DNA of 37,232 nucleotides, taken from contig CAYRFQ010000078.1 in the NCBI GenBank assembly GCA_964423615.1, positions 1-37,232 of the forward strand, in the 5' to 3' direction. The translations under genes and the position numbers were made by a program. This DNA is from CAYRFQ01 sp964423615. Lineage in GTDB: Bacteria > Planctomycetota > Planctomycetia > Gemmatales > Gemmataceae. Below the pieces are notes generated by a model that searched no databases, was not told where the DNA came from, and saw nothing but the letters and a program-made list of their open reading frames with translations. Of this stretch, positions 16,601 through 24,223 are shown one piece after another (position 1 is the first letter of the stretch; every line of letters starts with the position of its first letter).

Positions 16601-19003
16601 GATGTCGTAGATGTCTTGCGAATCGATCTCTCCATCATTGGCCACTCCGGTTCCCCGGATGGCGGCGATGATGATATTGTTCATCTTGTCGGCTGCAGTC
16701 GCTCCCTCGGTAATCTCGAAGAGCGGTATTCGGTCGTTGAGTCCGGGGTCGTTCGCGATGATGTTGACGATTTCATCCAAACCCGTCCCGGTCGTCGGCG
16801 TGGCGTACGGGTTGACATCTGGGTTCTTCAGAGAATCTCCGGCGAGATCTTCCTCGAGAAATTCGTTGACCCAAAACGCCACTGTCTCGACGCTGGCATT
16901 TTTGTTGCCGTCTTCGTTGAGGAAACGTCCGTCGCGAATCTCGAAGCCCATGTGATAGATGCCGTCAGCGACCGTGTTGACGGCGTTGTTGTCGTACAGC
17001 CGTGTGGTCGCTCCGTCGTTTTGGACAAGGTGGAATCCAGTCTCCTCTCCATCCTCGTCGTCGCCGTGATAGAGGATCCAATCATCCAAATGATTTGCAC
17101 GAATATACTGGTTCATATCGTAGACGTCGGCTTCGCCAATCGTTCCATCATTGGCCACTCCGGTCTCACGGATGGCGGCGATGATGATATTGTTCATCTT
17201 GTCGGCCGCAGTTGCTCCTTCGGTAATCTCGTACGTTGCGATACGGTCATTGAGACCGGGGTCGTCGGCGATGATGTTGACGATTTCATCCAAACCCGTC
17301 CCAGTCGTTGGCACGACATATGGGTTGACGTCTAGGTTCTTCAGAGAATCCCCGGCCAAATCTTCTTCGAGAAATTCGTTGACCCAAAACGCCACCGTCT
17401 CGACGCTGGCATTTTTGTTGCCGTCTTCGTTGAGGAAACGTCCGTCACGAATCTCGAAGCCCATGTGATAGATGCCGTCAGCGACCGTGTTGACGGCGTT
17501 GTCATCGAACAGCCGTGTGGTCGCTCCGTCGTTTTGGACAAGGTGGAAGCCGGTCTCTTCCCCGTCCTCGTCGTCACCGTGATAGAGGATCCAATCATCC
17601 AAATGATTTGCACGGATATACTGGTTCATATCGTAGACGTCGGCTTCGCTAATCGTCCCGTCATTGGCCACACCTGTTGCTCGGATGGCATCAACTACGA
17701 TGAGGTTCATTTCGTCCGCAGCGGTGGCGGCCTCAGTAATTTCGTAGGTCGGAATTCGATCATTGAGCCCCGGGTCATCGGTTATGATATCGACCAACAA
17801 GTCAAGGCCCGTCCCGGTTGTCGCGTGGGCATACGGATTGACGTCAGGATTCTTCAGGGAGTCTCCGGCCAAATCTTCTTCGAGAAATTCACTGACCCAG
17901 AACGCAACTGTCTCGACGCTGGCATTTTTGTTGCCGTCTTCGTTGAGGAAGCGTCCGTCGCGAATCTCGAAGCCCATGTGGTAAATGCCGTCAGCGACCG
18001 TGTTGACGGCATTCTCACGTCCAAAGATTCTTGTCGAGGCCCCGTCGTTTTGGACAAGATGGAATCCTGTCTCTACATTGCCCTCGTCGTCGCCGTGATA
18101 GAGGATCCAGTCATCCAAATGATTTTCACGGATATACTGGTTGACGTTATACAAGTCGGCTTCGGTGAGCGTGCCGTCATTCGCCACCCCCGTCCCCCGG
18201 ATGGCGGCGATAATAATATGGTTCATTTTGTCAGCGGCCGTCGCGCCTGCGGCAATTTCGACAGGATCCACTCGTCGATACAAACCGGGGTCGGCATGGA
18301 TCAGGTCGACAATCGTATCGAGTCCAGTTTCGGTCGTGCCATGAGTCGATTCATTACCTCCGACACTGCCACCAATGGCAGCGACCTCGGCTCGTGTTAG
18401 CGCTCGGTCGTAAACCGTGAAGTCGCTAATCGTACCGACGTAATAATCAGACAACCAATCGGGGTTCCTGGCATCTCGTGCCCACGCATTGGCTCCAACG
18501 ACCAGGTCATTTGTATTTGCCGCTATCCCACCATCGAACTCCGCTTCGGCATCCTCTAACTCGCCATCGATGTATAATCGTAGGCCTGTTTCGCCAAAGG
18601 TGACCACCATGTGGTACGTCTCTCCGGCCTGTATATCCCCGTAGTCACTATGGACATAGAACGACTTTTCTGCGTTTTGGAGTCGAACCTCGACACGTTT
18701 ATTGACAACAAACGCGGAGAAGTGTCCCCCTTCTTCGTAGCCCCGGGCATCCTTGGAAAAGAGACCTTTTCGTCCTGTTACTCCCTCTGGAGTGAACTCG
18801 AGGGCGAAGGTCCCGTTGTCCAGAGCAAAAGTCGATGAGTGCTCGATCTCGATTACTGTTTCGGGTGTCCCGTCAAACGTGAACTCTGACCCACTCAACA
18901 CCAAACGTTCCTCCAAGGCTTCCAAACGTAATGCGGCCTTGGAAACTACTTTTTTGGAAAATGCGTGACGTGACCTGTGTGCGGACGTTGAGCGTAACAT
19001 CAT
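13604..19003 (-). CDS. giant secreted LamG and tandem-repeat protein
   Basis: A 1,799-residue protein. The ATG at 19003 has AAAGGAG six bases upstream. The N-terminus is basic, then carries LRLEALEERLVLSG, the planctomycete LEPR-like motif of exported proteins. Layout: LamG-like domain at about 40-215, four repeats of about 170 residues (224-395, 396-566, 567-737, 738-907), a second LamG-like domain at about 908-1103, four more repeats (1104-1275, 1276-1445, 1446-1615, 1616-1785) and a 14-residue tail. Each repeat holds TGTGLDxxVNII, an acidic NDGxIxxxDV stretch, HGDDExGEETGFHLVQNDGA, NAVNTVADGxYHLGFEI and LNEDGNxNAS. The LamG parts share GRxxLFSKDARxY and YHxVIxFGESGLxIYxNG. The many Asp, Asn and Gly residues suggest calcium binding, but no canonical EF-hand or dockerin is complete. 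It is probably a surface carbohydrate-binding or adhesion protein; no catalytic or membrane-anchoring segment is seen. Confidence 0.85.
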   Translation of the reverse strand: MMLRSTSAHRSRHAFSKKVVSKAALRLEALEERLVLSGSEFTFDGTPETVIEIEHSSTFALDNGTFALEFTPEGVTGRKGLFSKDARGYEEGGHFSAFVVNKRVEVRLQNAEKSFYVHSDYGDIQAGETYHMVVTFGETGLRLYIDGELEDAEAEFDGGIAANTNDLVVGANAWARDARNPDWLSDYYVGTISDFTVYDRALTRAEVAAIGGSVGGNESTHGTTETGLDTIVDLIHADPGLYRRVDPVEIAAGATAADKMNHIIIAAIRGTGVANDGTLTEADLYNVNQYIRENHLDDWILYHGDDEGNVETGFHLVQNDGASTRIFGRENAVNTVADGIYHMGFEIRDGRFLNEDGNKNASVETVAFWVSEFLEEDLAGDSLKNPDVNPYAHATTGTGLDLLVDIITDDPGLNDRIPTYEITEAATAADEMNLIVVDAIRATGVANDGTISEADVYDMNQYIRANHLDDWILYHGDDEDGEETGFHLVQNDGATTRLFDDNAVNTVADGIYHMGFEIRDGRFLNEDGNKNASVETVAFWVNEFLEEDLAGDSLKNLDVNPYVVPTTGTGLDEIVNIIADDPGLNDRIATYEITEGATAADKMNNIIIAAIRETGVANDGTIGEADVYDMNQYIRANHLDDWILYHGDDEDGEETGFHLVQNDGATTRLYDNNAVNTVADGIYHMGFEIRDGRFLNEDGNKNASVETVAFWVNEFLEEDLAGDSLKNPDVNPYATPTTGTGLDEIVNIIANDPGLNDRIPLFEITEGATAADKMNNIIIAAIRGTGVANDGEIDSQDIYDINAHIRAEHLEEWITLHGDDEDGEETGFHLVQNDGARTEIYNRNAVNTVADGLYHLGFKIESGRLLNEDGNRNASVLDVAYWLDELLEKDLAGDGLKNPDLAPDLNAIANSVSFTHPTVTVSDGEGYADVEHVSDLELANGSFAMSFVAQDVSGRNTLFSKDARDYRDGGDFTAFVNNGRIEVRLQSPTKSYYLSTSYGSIQPGQEYHVVIGFGESGLKIYLNGVLTKSRTDYDGGITANTEDMAIGANKWASDERNPGWRADFFEGEISNFTVYNRALTRHEVAAVAEGKFFDPGEAPNQGTTDTGLDDIVNIIYADPGLNARIDQQEIVGGATAADKMNQIIITAIQNTGVANDGTVTEADLYNVNKYIRANHLDDWIKYHGDDENGEETGFHLVQNDGATTKIFGDDNAVNTVADGIYHMGFEIRGGRFLNEDGNKNASVETVAFWVSEFLEEDLAGDSLKNLDVNPYAVPTTGTGLDQLVNIIANDPGLNDRIPLYEITEGAMAADAMNTIIIAAIQGTGVASDGVINEADVRDINAYIRAEHLEEWIKFHGDDEKGEETGFHLVQNDGANTDLFNRNAVNTVADGLYHLGFEIKGNNLLNEDGNRNASLSSVAYWLNELLANDFGTESLASNVNAYAQPTTGTGLDQLVNIIAADPGLNYRISTSEITEGAMAADAMNTIIIAAIQGTGVASDGVINEADVRDINAYIRAEHLEEWIKFHGDDEKGEETGFHLVQNDGANTDLFNRNAVNTVADGLYHLGFEIERDRLLNEDGNRNASLSSVAYWLNELLANDFGTESLASSVNPYAVPTTGTGLDQLVNIIANDSGLNYRISTSEITEGASAADAMNTIIITAIRGTGIANDGEIDSQDVYEINAYIRANHLDEWIEFHGDDECGEETGFHLVQNDGARSELYRRNAVDTVADGIYHLGFQIEKGRLLNEDGNANACVAEVAFWLNDLLEADLAAGTLANPALNPDPEQIAQSVVFKLESANV
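14300..14584 (-). repeat. 285-base exact repeat, copy in unit 7
   Basis: This stretch matches 14810-15094 base for base at an offset of exactly 510. The first difference on the right is A at 14585 against G at 15095, and the left-hand match ends at 14300. Confidence 0.88.
14810..15094 (-). repeat. 285-base exact repeat, copy in unit 6
   Basis: This is the partner of 14300-14584. Synonymous sites are also identical, whereas other unit pairs differ at many third positions, so this pair was copied or converted recently. Confidence 0.88.
16283..18334 (-). repeat. tandem array of four 170-residue repeats (units 1-4)
   Basis: Unit boundaries at the T-x-TGLD phrase are 18334, 17818, 17305 and 16792, with lengths 516, 513, 513 and about 510 bases. 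The array follows the first LamG-like domain and is separated from units 5-8 by the second LamG-like domain (about 15695-16282). Confidence 0.88.
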
Positions 19004-19893
19004 GAGATGCTCCTTTGGGTGTAGAAAAACAGAATAGAAAGGTAATTACGGACGGGATAGGGACGGAGAACGCCGAGTAGCGGCTCCGTGAACACGACTC
19101 CTTAAATGAACGATAATCAAGAGTTTCTTCGGGATAGCCCTCACGAGACAGTTTGATTGTATGCGCACAATCCCTCTGATCTGTGAGGTCCAAGGGTGCG
19201 AGCCCTTGCACATCTCAGTGCATAAAATTTGTCCCGAGAGAACTCAAGACTCAGAATACAATCTTCTGCACACAGAGTGGGGAGATGAGTACAATCACAA
19301 CACAGTCGTGAGGAGATAGACTACTCAATAAAGAAAAAAAGTGCCTTCGTGAATTGCGAGTGAATACCCTCCTTGTATTCGTGAGGATTCACAAGACCTA
19401 ACAGGACTCCATCGATACAGTTCCGGAAATTTTCCCGGACTTATCATATGCATCCGGCACGCCAAATGGACCAATGCACGTACCCTGTCAGGGCTATCGA
19501 TCCCCCGAAATGCCCTTAAAGTGGTATTGGTCTAGGACTTCCAATGCTACAAATGCAGACCAGTATCGAAGAGACCTATCGGAATTCTTGAAGTAACATC
19601 AATACTGAGAAACTTGTTGAGATTTCAACTGCCTGAACTGGACGGGTTGGAATATGCTTTAAGCATACCCTAATATTATTCGGGAGGGTAGTGAAGTAAA
19701 GCTGAAATTCTATATTTTTCCAATGTTTCTGTGTCTCGCTAATATTCGAGCAATGAGAACTATATTGACCTATATTTTATTACTTTGAACGATCAGAACG
19801 GAATCTCTACATCGTTAGTTCCACCATCATGGTTTGGATTACCACTCGGTTGGAGATATCAGTCAGACGGAGAACTCCCATACACGCCTCCCC
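19004..19893. other. long gene-poor region upstream of the giant repeat gene
   Basis: About 890 bases without a supportable gene. The part at 19600-19790 is clearly more AT-rich than the surroundings. It contains an interrupted inverted repeat at 19349-19392 and should hold the promoter of the repeat gene, but no convincing -35/-10 pair was found. Confidence 0.5.
19349..19392. repeat. interrupted inverted repeat
   Basis: The left arm begins GTGAAT and ends GAATAC; the right arm begins GTATTC and ends ATTCAC, around the loop CCTCCTT. The central part of the arms does not pair. It lies about 350 bases upstream of the repeat-gene start. Confidence 0.3.
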
Positions 19894-20833
19894 CTAGAAC
19901 CGGAGCCTTACCTTTGGTTCTCTGGCTTCGTCGGTACAGACTTCATCGGGTTCAGGGTAAAAGGCCGGCCGAAATCCCGTCCAGTGGTTCCGCGTCGTGA
20001 CCGAGAGGTGCCGTCTGTGGGAAGCCATCATACGTTTTTGAGCCTGTCTGAGAAAACGACTTCCACGCACTTGTTGATGCTTTGGTTGGAGAGGAACCCC
20101 TTCCGCCGGTCTAGACCCAAGCGGTGGAGTCCAGGGGAGCGTTTTTGTTCCGGAATCTTCGGCCTCGGGCGGTAGATAATCGGGTAGAGCTTTGGGCATG
20201 TAACTCGCTGCCCAAATAGTAAGCGCCAGGCACCACTACGAAACATTGCCGATCAAATCTTCGTACTCATAAACAGTTCGAGTACGGGGGGAAACTTCCC
20301 ACTGGAACGGTTCCTTTCGAAGACACATTTGCGAGCATTTTGGGTCGATCTGTTCCCCAAGGATACACTCGACCTTCTTCTCCCCGAGCGGCCTTTTCCC
20401 AAAGCCATTCGGTCGGGAGTGCTAATCCTGCCCATTTACAGTATTGCACAGCATCGTAGAACGAGACGCACCCAACGGGGTGGCGATCTTGTCCTTTCCG
20501 AGGGCGGAACTGCTTCGTCCAGTGGGCCAGAAACTAGTCTCGATTCGGGTACTCGGCTGGAGGTTCATAGCCAGTGTCTTCGAGAAAGGCAAGGAACTGC
20601 TCGTTTGTGATGGGATGACGTCCGAGAGAAAATGCCTTGCACGTTCCCTCTTTCTGCGAATACGGCAAGCCTACTTGATACGGCCCGGCAGGAATACGCA
20701 CCATTTCGGAGCCACATTTAGCGTTGATCCAAATCGTGTTGGAACCCCGGGCGTGATGCTGAGAGTAGAGCCAATCGGCAGCTTCCAAACTCAGGAACTC
20801 GTGCTCGGAGACGTAGTCCTCAGGATCAAAAAA
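19894..20833 (-). pseudogene. formylglycine-generating-enzyme (FGE/SUMF1)-like protein, broken by stop codons
   Basis: The minus strand from 20833 encodes an FGE-sulfatase-like domain in order: DPEDYVSEHEFLSLEAADW, NAKCGSEMVRIPAGPYQVG, HPITNEQFLAFLEDTGYEPP, HPVGCVSFYDAVQYCKWAGL, LPTEWLWEKAARG and YPWGTDRP. After a frame change it continues with YEDLIGNVS, then TAG in place of the Glu of GNVxEWC, then WCLALT, and ends with SHRRHLSVTTRNHWTGFRPA. Lesions visible are a TAG at 20534-20536 after EYPNRD, a TGA at 20267-20269 after PPYSNCL and the TAG in the GNVSEWC motif. No start codon is available: a TGA at 20834-20836 precedes the first frame. Family members install formylglycine or act as oxygenase-like accessory enzymes. 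This copy cannot make a full product. Confidence 0.8.
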
Positions 20834-20975
20834 TCACGCATTATTTCTGATCTTAGCCCAGAATCGGCACAAATAGTGTTACACATGTGGCACGTATGAA
20901 TGAACTACGCCGAAGTCCTATGTGCTTGAGAAGGCATCTCCTGTACGTTCAACTAGGATAAGTGAAGTGGGAATG

Positions 20976-21452
20976 CTAATCACTCCACGCCCCAAGGCAA
21001 CGTCGGAGCAAAACCAGTTGCCCCAGATGATAGGCATTGTGATCAGCGACTAGCAGCGCTTCTCGCAAGATTGTCTGACCTTCTCCATGCGGGATGGGAG
21101 CGAACAAATCCGTCGAAGGATTCGCGACCAAATCCATCATGTCTTGTAAATCGTTCTGAAAGACTCGTATGCTCTTCTCCCAGGCTTTGGCGTCGGGAGG
21201 AGCATCCGAACTTGGCCAGTATCCATCGGGAAAGTCGGGAGACACATGATTTGGATTGCGAGAAAACTCAAGAATGTCCCACTGACAGATGCGTAAATGC
21301 TCAAGTAACCGCCAAGGTGTGTGTGGAGACCCATCCACCTTTGCGCCACGGAATTCTTCTGACAGGTCGCCCACAGCCTCCTCGAAGTCCAAATGGGCGC
21401 CGCCACCTTCGAGGAGATATAGCACATGCTCTCGAAGAGCTTGATCGTTCAT
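20976..21452 (-). CDS. DinB-like (YfiT/DinB fold) protein
   Basis: A 158-residue protein with the four-helix DinB fold pattern. The three likely metal-binding histidines are His52 in LLEHLRICQWDILEF and His138 and His142 in VADHNAYHLGQLV. An AGGGAG ribosome binding site lies upstream of the ATG. The DinB superfamily includes metal-dependent thiol S-transferases (bacillithiol or mycothiol type) and proteins of unknown function, so the reaction cannot be stated. The gene stands alone, with the FGE-like pseudogene downstream and a gene-free stretch upstream. Confidence 0.8.
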   Translation of the reverse strand: MNDQALREHVLYLLEGGGAHLDFEEAVGDLSEEFRGAKVDGSPHTPWRLLEHLRICQWDILEFSRNPNHVSPDFPDGYWPSSDAPPDAKAWEKSIRVFQNDLQDMMDLVANPSTDLFAPIPHGEGQTILREALLVADHNAYHLGQLVLLRRCLGAWSD

Positions 21453-22006
21453 CGGTAGCTCCCTGGTTGCTATTCCGTTGTTCGAAAATACAGGGTCTCA
21501 AGTTGCTCGGCTCGGAACGCAAAATGTTTAGCCGCCAGTCTTTTGTGTTTGTGGTGCTTACACATCGCTCGTGTAACTTGGAAAACTCAGTTAATACTCT
21601 TTATCCTTCTCTGCCATTCGTCGGATACTCAGAACACGAAAGATCACAGCGTCGAACTACTTTACTGTCCGTGGAAGCACGTGCCACGTTCCTCAGTACT
21701 GGCTACTATGGAACGCGACACTGTTGTACAAGTGACATTTGCAACCCACCCGCGGCGTATCGCCGCAGTCGTCGCTATTTCGTAACAACTGTGTCTTTGT
21801 TTCTGCTCTGCCGAAAAAGTTGTCCAAGGCACTTACCCACATCGGCACTCTCGCCGGAGTTCCGAACTTGTTTTGGAGCTCCGGCGAAGCTGTACGTTCC
21901 CCTACTGAACACCACCCACGGCGTAACGCGCATTGATTGCTACCTCAGCCAAAATTCTCGGGCAGATTCCAGGACATCGCCAAAAGAACCCACTCACCAA
22001 CGAGGC
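21453..22006. other. gene-free stretch with hairpin elements
   Basis: 554 bases between the DinB-like gene start and the stop of the S51 peptidase gene. Long plus-strand frames here look non-coding. The region holds a small hairpin (GCGGCG-TAT-CGCCGC near 21750-21764), a larger one at 21851-21887 and a related CCCACGGCGTAACGC phrase near 21915, suggesting degenerate intergenic repeats. Confidence 0.45.
21851..21887. repeat. intergenic inverted repeat
   Basis: TCGCCGGAG at 21851-21859 and CTCCGGCGA at 21879-21887 are exact inverse complements around a 19-base centre that can itself pair partly (TTCC with GGAG-type bases). This has the form of a dispersed palindromic intergenic element. Confidence 0.45.
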
Positions 22007-22837
22007 CTACTGGTTCCGCGCATCGCTGTCCGCAGTGAATTGCTTCCATCGGAATCGCGAACCACCCGAAAATGAATGGATTTGCAAGGGCTGCTCGTTT
22101 CTTGGCGGCACAACGACCAAAACATAAGAGCCGCCCACCACTTCGACCATTCCGTTACGGACGATTATCCCATTTCCCTCGTCGATGCCAAGCCCGATTC
22201 GCTTTGGGTGCTTTCGCACTGCGTAGAGCAATCGGTTCAGGCGACTGCGCCTCAAAAAATGTTGGTCGATGATGGCCTGCGGCAACAAATCGAATCCTGT
22301 AGAAATTTTAGGAATGTCTCGGCCACTTTCGATCATGACACGCGATTGGATCGCCGCGCCCGCAGACGTACCGCCGACAACTCCACCACGACGAAAAACA
22401 TCCTTGACTTCCCGTTCGACTTTCGTTCCCGAGTAGGCTGCAGCCAGGCGATACTGTTGCCCGCCAGGAAACCAAACAGCAGTCGCTTTCTGGAGCGGTT
22501 GGACAAATTCCATTTCGTTCGCACGTTTTCGATCTCGTGTGTGCAACACATCGACCGTTCCGATTCCACGACTTTTCCAAAGCTGGATCGTCCTTCGTGT
22601 GTCGGCAACGGACCTGTCCGAACCTGCCGTCGGAATGATCACTAATCGTCCTTGCTTGCCACCGGCCAACTCGACAAACCGTTCGATGATTTTCGTCGGA
22701 GTACTTCCACCGCCACAAACGACCAACGCTCCAGTGTTCCCAGATTTCGGCTTGAGATCACCGGCTACGGTTCGGGGCAGTACACCTGCAGAAACAATCC
22801 CAACACACAAACAAAACAAGAAGATTTGGACTCGCAT
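22007..22837 (-). CDS. secreted cyanophycinase-like peptidase (family S51)
   Basis: A 276-residue exported serine peptidase-like protein. The frame is open up to 23107, but the Met at 22837 is chosen because a signal peptide (MRVQIFLFCLCVGIVSAG) starts there and the upstream stretch overlaps a different small gene in another frame. Family motifs are the nucleophile elbow GGTSAGAA (Ser158), GGQQ at 125-128, DQHF (His193) and GLGIDEGNG (about 216-223). Cyanophycinases degrade the Asp-Arg polymer cyanophycin; related S51 enzymes cleave other Asp peptides. No cyanophycin synthetase is in the window, so this may be a general exported aspartyl-peptide hydrolase. The ribosome binding site is weak (AGAGAG). 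It lies downstream of trpS and a small membrane peptide on the same strand. Confidence 0.85.
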   Translation of the reverse strand: MRVQIFLFCLCVGIVSAGVLPRTVAGDLKPKSGNTGALVVCGGGSTPTKIIERFVELAGGKQGRLVIIPTAGSDRSVADTRRTIQLWKSRGIGTVDVLHTRDRKRANEMEFVQPLQKATAVWFPGGQQYRLAAAYSGTKVEREVKDVFRRGGVVGGTSAGAAIQSRVMIESGRDIPKISTGFDLLPQAIIDQHFLRRSRLNRLLYAVRKHPKRIGLGIDEGNGIIVRNGMVEVVGGSYVLVVVPPRNEQPLQIHSFSGGSRFRWKQFTADSDARNQ

Positions 22838-22965
22838 TGTTGCTCTCTTGCTCTCTTGAAACGCCAAATTGATTCGAGCGTTTTGCGGGTGAGTGGAGCA
22901 ATCGGCGTTGATTTCCGTTGTTGCCGGCGACACCCATTCGCAAAACGCTCGAAGAATCGCCACAA

Positions 22966-23133
22966 TTACTGCTGTCGCTTTTGTGGGCGACTTTCTTGCT
23001 GTTGATTCTGATGCGTTCGCCATCCTTTGCCCACATACAGCGCATGCAAAAACGCGAAGAGGCCCCAAAGACAACAAAGCCCCACAACGATCAAACAGCC
23101 CGAACAAATCCGTTCGTAGACTTTTTCGTTCAT
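22966..23133 (-). CDS. small single-pass membrane protein
   Basis: A 55-residue open frame with a good ribosome binding site (AGGAAG six bases before the ATG at 23133). It starts MNEKVYERICSG and has one hydrophobic segment, CLIVVGLCCLWGLFAFLHAL (residues 13-32), then a basic and Gln-rich tail ending QKRQQ. The predicted orientation is a short N-terminus, one membrane span and a positively charged tail. It sits 52 bases after the trpS stop and about 130 bases before the S51 peptidase start, all on the minus strand. I recognise no family. Confidence 0.6.
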   Translation of the reverse strand: MNEKVYERICSGCLIVVGLCCLWGLFAFLHALYVGKGWRTHQNQQQESRPQKRQQ

Positions 23134-23185
23134 CGAAGGCTTCCTGGGTTGTCGAAGTGATCCCTACTCTCGACGGGTCGCTTTT

Positions 23186-24223
23186 TCACACGACTGGTCT
23201 TTTGGGCATTCCCACCGCATCGCGGACCAACTCCATCGTCGTTTGAGCTTCCTCGCGGGCTTTCTTGGCTCCCTCACGCAAGACATCTTCGACAGTGTCA
23301 GGGGATTGTAACAACTCTTTCCGCTTCTCACGAGCTGGTGCGAAAAACTCCTCGATCTTACCCAACAACAGTTTCTTGGCATTACCGTATCCCGTCGCTC
23401 CAGTTCGATATTGTTCCGCAAGTTCGGTTAGCTCTTCTTCAGTTGCGAACAACTTGTAAAGGGCAAACACGTTGCACGTGTCGGGGTCGAGTGGATCGCC
23501 CATCGCTTTGCTGTCGGTTTCGATGGCCATCACCGTTTTCTTGAGAGGTTTGCCTTCGGCGAAAATCTCGATCGTGTTGCCGTACGACTTACTCATCTTC
23601 TGGCCGTCCGTACCGGGGACCTTGGGGACGGTGTCGAGTTTCCAGTCGGGAATCGGGAAGACCTCTTCGCGACCGCGCGAGGTGCAGTAGTTGAAGTTGA
23701 ATTTCCCTGCGATGTCCTGAGTCATCTCAAGGTGTTGGACTTGGTCTTTGCCGACGGGAACGACGTGAGATCGATAGATCAAAATGTCGGCGGCCATTAG
23801 TGCGGGATACGTGAAGAGCCCGACGCTCGGTTCGATGCCCTTGTCGACCTTGTCCTTGTAAGAGTGAGCGCGAGTGAATAAACCCATGTTAACGCAAGTG
23901 GAGAAAATCCAGGCAAGTTCCGTAACTTCGGGAACGTCCGATTGTCGAAAGAACACGGCTTTGTGGGGGTCGAGTCCGAGAGCGAGGTAATCTACCGCCA
24001 CGTCGAAGCTATTTTCTCGCAAGACTTCGGCTGGCTTCCGAATATTTTCCTTCACCGCAGGAATATCAAGTAACGTCGTCAGGGCGTGATAATCAGCGAT
24101 AAAATAGAAGCACTCGTTCTCTTCCTGGAGCGCGATGTGTTGCTTGATGGCTCCAAAATAGTTTCCGATGTGCAATTTACCTGAGGGCTGCACGCCGCTC
24201 AGGATTCGTTTTCGCTCGGTCAT
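23186..24223 (-). CDS. trpS: tryptophan-tRNA ligase
   Basis: A 345-residue class I aminoacyl-tRNA synthetase that charges tRNA-Trp in the cytoplasm. The frame extends upstream to 24499, but the Met at 24223 is right because MTERKRILSGVQPSG begins the family's N-terminus and gives the usual length. The HIGH-like motif is HIGN (residues 18-21) and KMSKS is at 209-213. Other Trp-specific phrases are FIADYHALT, FRQSDVPEVTELAW and MAADILIYRSHVVPVGKDQ. The start has only a weak ribosome binding site. Two further genes follow on the same strand. Very secure assignment. Confidence 0.97.
   Translation of the reverse strand: MTERKRILSGVQPSGKLHIGNYFGAIKQHIALQEENECFYFIADYHALTTLLDIPAVKENIRKPAEVLRENSFDVAVDYLALGLDPHKAVFFRQSDVPEVTELAWIFSTCVNMGLFTRAHSYKDKVDKGIEPSVGLFTYPALMAADILIYRSHVVPVGKDQVQHLEMTQDIAGKFNFNYCTSRGREEVFPIPDWKLDTVPKVPGTDGQKMSKSYGNTIEIFAEGKPLKKTVMAIETDSKAMGDPLDPDTCNVFALYKLFATEEELTELAEQYRTGATGYGNAKKLLLGKIEEFFAPAREKRKELLQSPDTVEDVLREGAKKAREEAQTTMELVRDAVGMPKRPVV

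Noticed and set aside
21071..22075. 334-residue plus-strand frame over the DinB-like gene and the gap after it
   Set aside because: It is antisense to the DinB-like gene, has no family-like segments and is rich in Arg, Ser and Pro as in chance frames.
22838..23107. N-terminal extension of the S51 peptidase frame
   Set aside because: It overlaps the small membrane protein in another phase. The signal peptide starts at 22837 and the extension has no family similarity.
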